Positions 1-7,092 of a DNA stretch of 40,267 nt are shown piece after piece. The notes under the pieces were generated by a model. It did no database searches and was not told the origin of the DNA. It worked only from the letters and a program-made list of their open reading frames with translations. The first letter of the stretch is position 1. Each line of letters begins with the position of its first letter. Origin of the DNA: Paenarthrobacter sp. CM16 (GTDB lineage Bacteria > Actinomycetota > Actinomycetes > Actinomycetales > Micrococcaceae). The stretch covers positions 1-40,267 of the forward strand of contig NZ_JABMCX010000004.1 in the NCBI RefSeq assembly GCF_013179505.1, read 5' to 3'. The position numbers and the translations under genes were made by a program.

Positions 1-1080
1 GATCAGGCGGACACTCATTGATCTGGGGCCCAAGGACTCCAACAATTGAACCGCCACCTGGTAGATCATCTGCGCACTGTCCACTGGGGCGTGGACAGTC
101 CGGCTCCGCGAGACGGTTGAAAAGTCCGAGTACCTCAGTTTCAAGGCAACAGTCCTGGCGAGCATGCCGGAACTACGCAGCCGGCCCGCCGTCCGGTGCG
201 ACAAACGCAGTAGTTCCCTGTGCAACAAAGCATCGTCAACGGTATCGATGGAGAATGTCTCCTCCGCTCCAATGCTCTTCTCAAGCCTGGTGGGCGTTAC
301 CGGACGAGGATCTACCCCCATGGACAAGCGGTGGACATGTTCGCCGCTGGCACCCAATACCTTCTTTAGCGATGCCAAAGGAGTAGCTGCGACATCTGCC
401 ACCGTACGGATGCCAAGCCGGGCAAGCACTTCTCCGGTCTTTCCACCGACGCCCCACAGCGCGTTCACAGGGAGGCTGTGGAGATACGCGATGGTGTCCT
501 CGGCATTGATCTGAAGAATGCCATCGGGCTTGCATCGGGTGGAGGCGATCTTGGCAACGAACTTGGTGCCGGCAATACCCACGGATGCAGTAATACCCAG
601 TTCGGACTGGACCCTTCTCCTGATGAGATGGCCGATGTCCAGTGGCGTTCCGAGGCGGCGAATCGCCCCGCCAACATCCAGGAAGGCCTCATCGACGCTG
701 AGGGGCTCCACCAAATCCGTAATGGAAGCAAAGATCTCCATGATCCGGCCGGACACTTCGTAGTACACGGAGTGCCGCGGATTGATGATCACCGCCGAGG
801 GGCACCGCCTCATCGCGATGGACATGGGCATCGCGGACTTCACTCCGGTGGCCCGGGCCTCATATGAGGCGGAGAGGACTACCGAGCGTTCCGCGGGGAA
901 TCCGACGATCACGGGCTTTCCCCGGAGATCGGGGCGGCTGCGCAGTTCCACGGAGACGAAAAACGCATCCATGTCCACGTGAAGTATGCTGGTCCGCCTC
1001 AGTTCCCGCAGGGCATCACCAGCGCTGCGGGAGGGCTCCTGACCGGCCTCCTGGCCGCTGCCGAATGCTTCCTGCCTCAC
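1..1080 (-). CDS. dinB: DNA polymerase IV (Y-family), 3' end cut by window
   Basis: Translesion DNA polymerase of the Y family, which copies past damaged template bases. The reading frame is open to the first base of the window, so the C-terminal little-finger part is missing; 360 codons are visible. The palm motif HVDMDAFF (Asp36, Asp38, Phe40-Phe41 steric-gate area) and the second metal-binding motif SVDEAF (Asp130, Glu131) are both present. The helix-hairpin-helix region (residues about 190-230) follows. I chose the GTG at 1080 because a TAGTAT -10-like hexamer (1088-1093 on the plus strand) ends seven bases before it, as expected for a leaderless actinobacterial transcript. No Shine-Dalgarno sequence is visible. 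It is transcribed divergently from the lipoprotein gene. Family assignment is secure; the start is inferred. Confidence 0.93.
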   Translation of the reverse strand, partial: MRQEAFGSGQEAGQEPSRSAGDALRELRRTSILHVDMDAFFVSVELRSRPDLRGKPVIVGFPAERSVVLSASYEARATGVKSAMPMSIAMRRCPSAVIINPRHSVYYEVSGRIMEIFASITDLVEPLSVDEAFLDVGGAIRRLGTPLDIGHLIRRRVQSELGITASVGIAGTKFVAKIASTRCKPDGILQINAEDTIAYLHSLPVNALWGVGGKTGEVLARLGIRTVADVAATPLASLKKVLGASGEHVHRLSMGVDPRPVTPTRLEKSIGAEETFSIDTVDDALLHRELLRLSHRTAGRLRSSGMLARTVALKLRYSDFSTVSRSRTVHAPVDSAQMIYQVAVQLLESLGPRSMSVRLI

Positions 1081-1087
1081 ATCGGCA

Positions 1088-1093
1088 ATACTA
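1088..1093 (-). promoter_or_regulatory. Candidate -10 box of leaderless dinB
   Basis: On the minus strand the hexamer TAGTAT fits the TANNNT -10 consensus and lies seven bases before the GTG start of dinB. That is the spacing expected when transcription starts at the start codon. No convincing -35 box is seen. Confidence 0.4.
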
Positions 1094-1151
1094 TGCCCGG
1101 CCACTGACTAAACTGGAGGCACAGTCAGCCCCAGCCCCGGAAGGATACCCT

Positions 1152-1715
1152 GTGAAGCTCTTTGGAACTCCTCGATCGCGAGGGTTTGCCCTGCTCGCAG
1201 CAAGTGTCGCCGTGGCGGCCTCGGCATGTACGCCGGCACCGGGAGGCACGGCCGCTCCCTCCCCCACGGAAGCTTCATCGCAGTCCTCGTCCGCCCCCAC
1301 TGGTTCCGGTTCAGCATCCGCGCCGGAAACCGCGACGACCACCGAATCTGCCACTCCGGCACCTGGCGCAACGGCGACCGTGAACGCCCTCGTTCCGGGT
1401 TTCCCTGAGCAATTGATCCCCGTCATGCCCAAGACGTCCGTCCGTTCCAGCAGTTTCGACAAGAGCACCTCGCTGGCAACAGTGGCACTGGTGGGGACCG
1501 TCAAAGCTCCGCCGGAGGGTGTGGTGGACTACTACAAAAAATCCTTGGAGGCCCAGGGCTTCAAGCTTGTCCCCGGCCCTGAAGCCGTGGGCAACGTCAC
1601 CTCGCTGGATTTCATCAGGGGTGACGGTGAGACGGTCAACGTATCCATACGGCAGAAGGAAGGCGTCTCGACGTTCACCATCGGCGCCAACGTGGCGTCC
1701 GGGTCCATCAAATGA
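1152..1715 (+). CDS. Putative secreted lipoprotein of unknown function
   Basis: A 187-residue protein with a basic N-terminus, a hydrophobic stretch and a lipobox ending ASAC near residue 26, so it is probably a diacylglyceryl-modified lipoprotein anchored outside the membrane. A Ser/Thr/Pro/Ala-rich linker of about 45 residues follows. The C-terminal domain (about residues 80-187) is compact and contains a YYKKSLEAQGFKL segment, the kind of helix-turn seen in small beta-alpha lipoprotein domains. I do not recognise the family. The GTG start at 1152 is preceded by GGAAGG at a good distance; an upstream in-frame extension lacks a signal peptide. Its stop codon overlaps the ATG of the polyprenyl synthase (ATGA), so the two are co-transcribed and translationally coupled. 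Confidence 0.75.
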   Translation: MKLFGTPRSRGFALLAASVAVAASACTPAPGGTAAPSPTEASSQSSSAPTGSGSASAPETATTTESATPAPGATATVNALVPGFPEQLIPVMPKTSVRSSSFDKSTSLATVALVGTVKAPPEGVVDYYKKSLEAQGFKLVPGPEAVGNVTSLDFIRGDGETVNVSIRQKEGVSTFTIGANVASGSIK

Positions 1716-2806
1716 CGGCTCCCGCCCAAGTAGCTTCCGAACAAACGGAGTTCATCAACGGCGTCGCAGGGAAACTGAAAAGCTTCCTTTCAGGGCAACA
1801 GGAACTCATGGCTACCGTGTCCCCTGACGTAGAGCCGCTTATCGGCTCGATTTCCAGCCTCGTCACCGGGGGAAAACGCCTCCGAGCACAGATGTGCTAC
1901 TGGGGCTGGCGGGGTGCAGGTGGGGAACCCGGCAACCTGGACATCGTGACAGCAGGGTGTGCGCTGGAACTCTTTCAGGCTGCGGCGCTGATCCACGACG
2001 ACATCATTGACCGATCCGACACCCGCCGTGGTGCGCCCAGCGTCCATAAGCGTTTCGGCCAACTCCATGAGATGAACGGCTGGGCTCTGGACAGCGGGCG
2101 GTTCGGGGATGCCGCCGCCATTCTGACCGGGGACCTCTGCTTGTCCTTCAGCGAGGAGTCCTTCACCGAGATCGGCCTCCGTGCTGCGGCGGGAACCCCC
2201 GCGCGCCGGATCTTCAACGTCATGAGGGCCGAGGTCATGGCGGGCCAATACCTTGACATCCTTGAAGAGGTGGCGGGCCCTGTTCGTGACAGGGCCGGCT
2301 CGGTGGACCGCGCAAAGTCGATCATCAGGTACAAGTCAGCGAAATACTCCACGGAACATCCACTGGCATTGGGCGGAGCACTTGCCGGGGCGCGGCCCAC
2401 GCTGCTCAACGACTACTCGGCGTTTTCCCTGCCGCTGGGTGAGGCCTTCCAGATGCGGGACGATGTCCTTGGCGTCTTCGGCGATCCCGAAACCACCGGC
2501 AAACCGGCCGGCGATGATTTGCTGGAAGGGAAACGCACGGTCCTTGTTGGATTCGCATTGAACCAGGCGACGGCCGACGAAGCGGAATACCTGGACCGAA
2601 TGCTGGGTCATCCGGAACTTGGTGAAGAGGACGTAGCCGGGATTCGCCGGATCATGGTCCAATGCGGCGCCCTGGAGGCTACGGAGTCCTTGATTGCGGA
2701 GCTGAGCAACCAAGCCTTTGAAGCCTTGGAACGCCTGCCTCTGGATGAGGTACCGCTGACGGCATTGAGGCAATTGGCCGAGGCCGCCGTCAGTCGCGCT
2801 GCTTGA
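1712..2806 (+). CDS. idsA: Polyprenyl (geranylgeranyl-type) diphosphate synthase
   Basis: Trans-isoprenyl diphosphate synthase, 364 residues, condensing isopentenyl diphosphate onto allylic diphosphates. The first Asp-rich motif DDIID is at 96-100 with the downstream Arg-Arg (RSDTRRG). The second is a DDVLG at 250-254, the degenerate form common in actinobacteria, followed by GKPAGDDLLEGKRT. The residues four and five positions before the first Asp (Ala92, Ala91) are small, with no Tyr/Phe there, which by the known chain-length rule favours C20 or longer products over farnesyl diphosphate. It starts inside the stop of the lipoprotein gene. The position next to the Rv2175c/kinase block parallels idsA2 (Rv2173) in M. 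tuberculosis. Exact product length cannot be read from sequence. Confidence 0.9.
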   Translation: MTAPAQVASEQTEFINGVAGKLKSFLSGQQELMATVSPDVEPLIGSISSLVTGGKRLRAQMCYWGWRGAGGEPGNLDIVTAGCALELFQAAALIHDDIIDRSDTRRGAPSVHKRFGQLHEMNGWALDSGRFGDAAAILTGDLCLSFSEESFTEIGLRAAAGTPARRIFNVMRAEVMAGQYLDILEEVAGPVRDRAGSVDRAKSIIRYKSAKYSTEHPLALGGALAGARPTLLNDYSAFSLPLGEAFQMRDDVLGVFGDPETTGKPAGDDLLEGKRTVLVGFALNQATADEAEYLDRMLGHPELGEEDVAGIRRIMVQCGALEATESLIAELSNQAFEALERLPLDEVPLTALRQLAEAAVSRAA

Positions 2807-2846
2807 TCACGGGCTTCAGCCTGCCTTTGGGCAGCGAAATGACATG

Positions 2847-2880
2847 ACGACGACGGCGGTTACCCGCCGTCGTCGTTTTT
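2847..2880. terminator. Intrinsic terminator between idsA and Rv2175c-like gene
   Basis: A perfect 13-bp stem (2847-2859 with 2864-2876), loop TTAC, followed by a run of T. It lies 40 bases after the idsA stop and serves the plus strand. The convergent gene ends at 2923, so it may stop both. Confidence 0.85.
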
Positions 2881-2922
2881 CCTCCGGGTCCCGGTGTTCT
2901 TCGTTAACCGGGAACGCACTTT

Positions 2923-3276
2923 TTACCAGGCCAAAGACTGGGCGCGACGCCTGATCTCTGTTTTACGTCCCTCGCGCAGGGCGTCGATGGGGCGCCCCCG
3001 CAATGATTCGTCCGGGGTGAAGAGCCAGATGATCAACTCTTCGTCGCTATAACCGGCATCGCTGAGAACCACAATGGTTCCCTTCAAGCTGTCTACAACG
3101 TGCCCATCCTGGATAAACAGGGCAGGGATGGAGCGGATATTCCGTTCTCCCCGCCTGATGGCTACCAGCGCACGCTCATCCAAAAGTCCGTGGACTTTGG
3201 TGATGGAAACTTCCAGCAGCTCGGCAACATCCGGCAGCGGGAGCCAGTCGGAAACAAGGCTTTCTACATTACTCAC
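2923..3276 (-). CDS. Rv2175c-family DNA-binding protein
   Basis: A 117-residue protein with an N-terminal winged-helix/excisionase-like domain (WLPLPDVAELLEVSITKVHGLL, residues 11-32) and the C-terminal Rv2175c domain ending RRRAQSLAW. In M. tuberculosis, Rv2175c binds DNA and is phosphorylated by the neighbouring kinase PknL on Thr9, which reduces DNA binding. Here the kinase gene lies 1.7 kb away, and residue 9 with the start used here is Ser (Ser6 is also nearby). I chose GTG at 3276 because the known family begins about there; an ATG at 3300 would add eight residues. No strong ribosome binding site favours either. The promoter region is shared with the divergent LysM-transglycosylase gene. 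Family assignment good; regulation by the kinase is inferred from the family. Confidence 0.85.
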   Translation of the reverse strand: MSNVESLVSDWLPLPDVAELLEVSITKVHGLLDERALVAIRRGERNIRSIPALFIQDGHVVDSLKGTIVVLSDAGYSDEELIIWLFTPDESLRGRPIDALREGRKTEIRRRAQSLAW

Positions 3277-3432
3277 GGAACAAGGTTGCCACGCCGCCAT
3301 GCCCGGCGCCTAGCCGGGGTGCGACGACGGTACCCGGCGGCCGTCTTTATACCGCCCTTTCATTGGCGATAATTCGGTCTCCATAATCCCGAACGACAGA
3401 AATTGTTGTGTCGATTGAATAAGTGTGAGAGA

Positions 3433-3495
3433 TTCACACTGATCACACTTGCACCATTGATAACATCAGTAACATTGGCAACACTGACAACAGCG
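3433..3495 (+). repeat. Seven-unit 9-bp direct-repeat array, candidate MtrA operator
   Basis: Seven consecutive 9-base units run from 3433 to 3495 without a gap. Every unit has CA at positions 5-6, and six of seven have A at position 4; examples are TTCACACTG (3433), GTAACATTG (3469) and ACAACAGCG (3487). M. tuberculosis MtrA binds direct repeats of a 9-mer close to GTCACAGCG upstream of cell-wall hydrolase genes, and this array sits 38 bases before a cell-wall hydrolase gene. The array is in frame with that gene, but the frame is closed by TGA at 3426 and has no ATG, GTG or TTG before 3519, so it is not coding. The repeat itself is seen; the MtrA assignment is inference. Confidence 0.7.
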
Positions 3496-3533
3496 CCACC
3501 CAACACCCCGCTGTTGAGATGAGGACACTTTTC

Positions 3534-4874
3534 ATGACGACGCCCCGCTCGCCGAAACGAACCATGAGCATGCCGGTCATTGCGGCAACCACGGCTGCGC
3601 TTCCCGCCGTGGTCTTGTCCTCGCTTGCCCTGGCCCAGCCCTCCATGGCTTCCCCGGCACCCCAGCCCCGCAAAGTCCCGGCCACGCTTGCCGCCGCAAT
3701 GAAGGCACAGGCGGTCAATGCCGGAAATGTCATCCCCGCCCAGGCTGTTGCAACCACCCTGCCCGCGGCCCTGCGCCCCATGGCCCCCTCGGTGCCGGAT
3801 ACCTACACGATCGTCCGTGGCGACACGATCAGCGCAATTGCCCGCCGCTTCAACCTGGACACCAACGCGGTCCTTCAGTTGAACAAGCTCTCGGCCACAA
3901 CACTGATTTACCCGGGCCAGACCATCAAGCTCACGGGAACGGCATCGTCGGCCCCGTCCCAGCCTGCCGCGCCGGCTGCGCCGAGCACCCCCAGTAACGC
4001 TACGATCTACACGGTGGTTTCCGGAGACACCCTCGGCGCCATTGCCGCCAAGCATGGCGTGCCCTTGTCCAGCATTTTCAGCTGGAACAACCTCAGCGGA
4101 AGTTCCATCATCTATCCGGGCCAGAAGATCAAGGTCAGCGGAGGCTCCACGCCGTCGGCGCCTGCTGCTCCCGCACCGGCACCTTCGCCTGCACCCGCAC
4201 CGTTGGCCACCACCGGTTCCTACACCATCAAAGCCGGCGATACCCTCAGCTCCATTGCCTCGCGCCACGGGGTTTCCCTGACCGCCTTGATGACGGCCAA
4301 CAACGTGTCTGCAACAACCGTCATTTATCCTGGCCAGAAGCTCACCATCCCGGGCACCGGCCTTCAGCCGGCGGGCACCACGACGCCCCTGGTACCGAGC
4401 ACCTTCCTGGGCTTCACCTACCCTGCCGCTGTCGTCAGCTCGGCCAACGAGAACAAGGCCCTCTTGAACGCTTCACCGGTGCCCAGCCGCGCCGAAATGA
4501 AGAGCATCGTGGCGGACACCGCCAGGCGCATGGGCGTCAGCCCCTCCCTGGCGCTGGCTTTCGCAGAACAGGAATCCGGTTTCGATCAGCGGGCCGTTTC
4601 GCCTGCCAATGCAATCGGCACCATGCAGGTCATTCCGTCCTCGGGTCAATGGGCCTCGGACCTGGTAGGCCGCAAGTTGAACCTTTTGGACCCTTACGAC
4701 AACGCAACGGCAGGTGTCGCCATCATCCGCGCACTGATCGCCACCAGCAAGGACCTGGACACCGCGATTGCCGGTTACTACCAAGGCCAGTACTCGGTCA
4801 GCAAATACGGCATGTACGACGACACCAAGCGTTACGTCGAATCCATCAAGGCCCGCCAGCGCACGTTCGGCTAG
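3534..4874 (+). CDS. Secreted triple-LysM lytic transglycosylase
   Basis: A 446-residue exported peptidoglycan-binding and cleaving protein. Order: signal peptide (basic start, hydrophobic 14-35, likely cleavage near Ala39), then LysM domains at about 90-134, 158-202 and 229-273, each with the Y(T)-x-V/K-x-GDT start and IYPGQ end and separated by Ala/Pro linkers. A C-terminal SLT-type transglycosylase domain (about 316-446) follows. The catalytic motif AEQESGF has Glu347, and the partner motif AIGTMQVIP is at 360-368. The ATG at 3534 is preferred over 3519 because GAGATGAGG lies nine bases before it. The 9-bp array at 3433-3495 lies in its promoter region. It is placed between the Rv2175c-like regulator and the PASTA kinase, which suggests a role in cell-wall growth or resuscitation. 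Family confident; substrate bond inferred. Confidence 0.92.
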   Translation: MTTPRSPKRTMSMPVIAATTAALPAVVLSSLALAQPSMASPAPQPRKVPATLAAAMKAQAVNAGNVIPAQAVATTLPAALRPMAPSVPDTYTIVRGDTISAIARRFNLDTNAVLQLNKLSATTLIYPGQTIKLTGTASSAPSQPAAPAAPSTPSNATIYTVVSGDTLGAIAAKHGVPLSSIFSWNNLSGSSIIYPGQKIKVSGGSTPSAPAAPAPAPSPAPAPLATTGSYTIKAGDTLSSIASRHGVSLTALMTANNVSATTVIYPGQKLTIPGTGLQPAGTTTPLVPSTFLGFTYPAAVVSSANENKALLNASPVPSRAEMKSIVADTARRMGVSPSLALAFAEQESGFDQRAVSPANAIGTMQVIPSSGQWASDLVGRKLNLLDPYDNATAGVAIIRALIATSKDLDTAIAGYYQGQYSVSKYGMYDDTKRYVESIKARQRTFG

Positions 4875-4890
4875 GCTTCAGCAGCACCTC

Positions 4891-4942
4891 GGAAGGGGCC
4901 CGGATCCCATTGGCCAGTCCAATGCGGATTCGGGCCCCTTCC
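4891..4942 (+). terminator. Long hairpin after LysM-transglycosylase gene
   Basis: GGAAGGGGCCCGGATCC (4891-4907) pairs with 4926-4942 with one mismatch, and a second inner stem ATTGG/CCAAT lies inside. It starts 16 bases after the stop codon. Only a weak T tract follows, so it may be an inefficient terminator or an mRNA 3'-end stabiliser before the kinase gene. Confidence 0.6.
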
Positions 4943-4961
4943 CTGCCTCGTTTAGGATCGT

Positions 4962-7022
4962 ATGGTGCAAGAACCAACGCAGGACCACCTCATCGGGACC
5001 ATGGTGGACGGCCGGTACCTGGTCCGTTCCCGCCTCGCCAAGGGCGGAATGTCCACCGTTTACCTGGCTACGGACCAGCGCCTCGAGCGCGACGTAGCCC
5101 TCAAAGTCCTGCACCCGCACTTGGCAAACGATCCCACCTTCCTCCAGCGCCTGAGCCGCGAAGCAAAAGCCGCTGCGAGCCTTTCCCACCCCCATATCGT
5201 GGGCGTGCTGGACCAGGGCGAAGACGGACACATCGCCTACCTGGTGATGGAATACGTCAAGGGCCACACCCTCCGTGACATTCTCACCGAACAGGGCGCA
5301 TTGGCCCCAAGGCTTGCCCTGGCCTTGATTGATCCCGTAATCGAGGGTCTCGCAGCTGCCCACGGCTCCGGTTTGATTCATAGGGACATCAAGCCCGAGA
5401 ACGTCCTGATCGCCGACGACGGCCGCATCAAGGTCGGAGACTTTGGCCTTGCCCGGGCAGTCTCGGCCAACACCAGCACCGGCGCCTTGATCGGAACCGT
5501 GGCTTATTTGGCCCCCGAACTGGTGCTCGGACAACCGGCGGATGCGCGCAGCGACATCTATTCGGCCGGCATCATGCTGTACGAAATGCTGACCGGCAAC
5601 CAGCCATACAGCGGTGACTCCCCCATCCAGGTGGCCTATCAACACGTCAACTCCGTGGTGGGACGCCCTTCGGACGTTGTCCCCGGGCTGGCTGAGGACC
5701 TCGATGAACTGGTGCAGTGGTGCACTGCAACTGAAGCCGAGAACAGGCCCGTGGACGGCGCTGCATTGCTGGCCGAACTTCGCCACATCCGGACCACCCT
5801 GACGGACGAACAGTTGGACCACCGGCAAGGACCGGGGCCCACCCCCTTCCCAGCGGGAACAACAACTGCCCCCGGCAGCGTGGCCGGGAACCCCACCGAA
5901 GCGCTGGCCACCACAGCCTCACCCACCGAGTTCATCAGTCACCAAAGCAACCCGACCACCATCATGGCGGCCGGCGGGTCCACTCTCCAGCGCTCCACGG
6001 CAGCGGCAGGCATGGATGGCGGGCAGGAACTTCGCCCACCCGGCAAGCGTGAACTGAAAAGGCTCGAAAGGCAGCAGACCAAGGACCGGGCACGGGCTGC
6101 GGCCACTCCCCTTCGGCCCCTCCGGGAAGGCAATCCCCGTCGCCGCGGCGTGATCTGGACCATCGTGATTGTTATCCTGGCCATGCTTGCGGCGTCCGCC
6201 GGGTGGTTCTTCGGAATGGGACCCGGTTCTCCCGGGACTGTGCCCGACGTCAAGAACAAGACGGTCGCGGAAGCACAGCAACTCCTTCGGACCGCTGGAT
6301 TCCAGTCCGAGCCCCGCGACGTTTTCGACGACGACATCCTGGCCGGACTCGCTGTCGGAACTGAGCCCGAATCCGGGGCCGAAATACGGAAGTTCCAGCC
6401 GATCACCCTATTCGTTTCCAAGGGAGCCCAACTCTTCCCGCTGCCGGACTTAACCGGCGGTACCCTGGACGCGGCCAAGACGGCACTCAACGCCGCGGAA
6501 ATGGCCTTGGGGAACGTCACTGAAGCCTTTGACGAGAAGGTCCCTGCCGGTGTGGTGATTGCCCAGGACCCGGCCAAGGGTACGGAAGTACGGCACGGTA
6601 CGCCTGTGGCCCTGGAGGTTTCCAAGGGTCCGCAGCCGATTACGGTGCCTGATGTCCGTGGCAAAGCACAAGACGCCGCAGTCAAGGCCCTCCAGGACGC
6701 CGGACTCAAAGCAGTGATCGCTCCGGAGACTGTCAACGACAAATCGGTTCCCAAGGGCGCCGTAGTCTCCCAGATCCCGGCCAACGGCACCCTCACCCGC
6801 GGCGAGTCCGTGACGCTTACTGTATCCAAGGGTCCAAAGATGGTCAAAGTTCCCAGCTTCATCGGCAAGCAAGCCGCCGAGGCTGAGAAGGAATTGAAGA
6901 AACTGGGCTTGAAGGTTGAAGTCAATAGGATTCTCGGCGGATTCTTCGGTACGGTTCGTGACCAAAACCCCGTCGATGCTGAAGTGCCGGAAGACTCCGT
7001 TGTCACGCTGACCGTCGTTTAG
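4962..7022 (+). CDS. pknL: Transmembrane Ser/Thr protein kinase with four PASTA domains (PknL/PknB type)
   Basis: A 686-residue receptor kinase. Kinase domain about 17-280: glycine-rich loop LAKGGMSTVYLA, Lys48 of VALKVL, catalytic loop HRDIKPEN (Asp142), DFG at 160-162 and APE at 184-186, all intact. A basic, Pro/Thr-rich juxtamembrane linker (about 285-395) leads to one membrane helix at about 397-417. Outside are four PASTA repeats (about 424-488, 489-557, 558-624, 625-686), expected to bind peptidoglycan fragments or lipid II. The locus (idsA, Rv2175c-like gene, class II DAHP synthase, acyltransferase) matches mycobacterial pknL; M. tuberculosis PknL lacks PASTA repeats while the corynebacterial one has them. 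Start: ATG at 4962; a TAGGAT box ends six bases before a GTG at 4965, so a leaderless GTG one codon later is possible. Confidence 0.93.
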   Translation: MVQEPTQDHLIGTMVDGRYLVRSRLAKGGMSTVYLATDQRLERDVALKVLHPHLANDPTFLQRLSREAKAAASLSHPHIVGVLDQGEDGHIAYLVMEYVKGHTLRDILTEQGALAPRLALALIDPVIEGLAAAHGSGLIHRDIKPENVLIADDGRIKVGDFGLARAVSANTSTGALIGTVAYLAPELVLGQPADARSDIYSAGIMLYEMLTGNQPYSGDSPIQVAYQHVNSVVGRPSDVVPGLAEDLDELVQWCTATEAENRPVDGAALLAELRHIRTTLTDEQLDHRQGPGPTPFPAGTTTAPGSVAGNPTEALATTASPTEFISHQSNPTTIMAAGGSTLQRSTAAAGMDGGQELRPPGKRELKRLERQQTKDRARAAATPLRPLREGNPRRRGVIWTIVIVILAMLAASAGWFFGMGPGSPGTVPDVKNKTVAEAQQLLRTAGFQSEPRDVFDDDILAGLAVGTEPESGAEIRKFQPITLFVSKGAQLFPLPDLTGGTLDAAKTALNAAEMALGNVTEAFDEKVPAGVVIAQDPAKGTEVRHGTPVALEVSKGPQPITVPDVRGKAQDAAVKALQDAGLKAVIAPETVNDKSVPKGAVVSQIPANGTLTRGESVTLTVSKGPKMVKVPSFIGKQAAEAEKELKKLGLKVEVNRILGGFFGTVRDQNPVDAEVPEDSVVTLTVV

Positions 7023-7042
7023 AAAGCCGGCTGACCTCAGTA

Positions 7043-7082
7043 AAAAAGGCGTGGTCCGGAGACATCCGGACCACGCCTTTTT
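7043..7082. terminator. Bidirectional terminator between kinase and DAHP synthase
   Basis: An 18-bp perfect stem (7043-7060 with 7065-7082) with loop GACA, and A-tract and T-tract on either side, so it works for both convergent genes. Confidence 0.92.
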
Positions 7083-7092
7083 ATTGGTTTTC

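Noticed and set aside
3301-3533. A ydaO-type (cyclic di-AMP) riboswitch before the LysM gene, as in other actinobacterial wall hydrolase genes.
   Set aside because: The conserved purine-rich riboswitch core is not seen; the region is filled by the 9-bp array.
3950-4230. Tandem DNA repeats in the LysM gene.
   Set aside because: They are Ala/Pro linker codons and domain repeats of the protein, not a DNA element.
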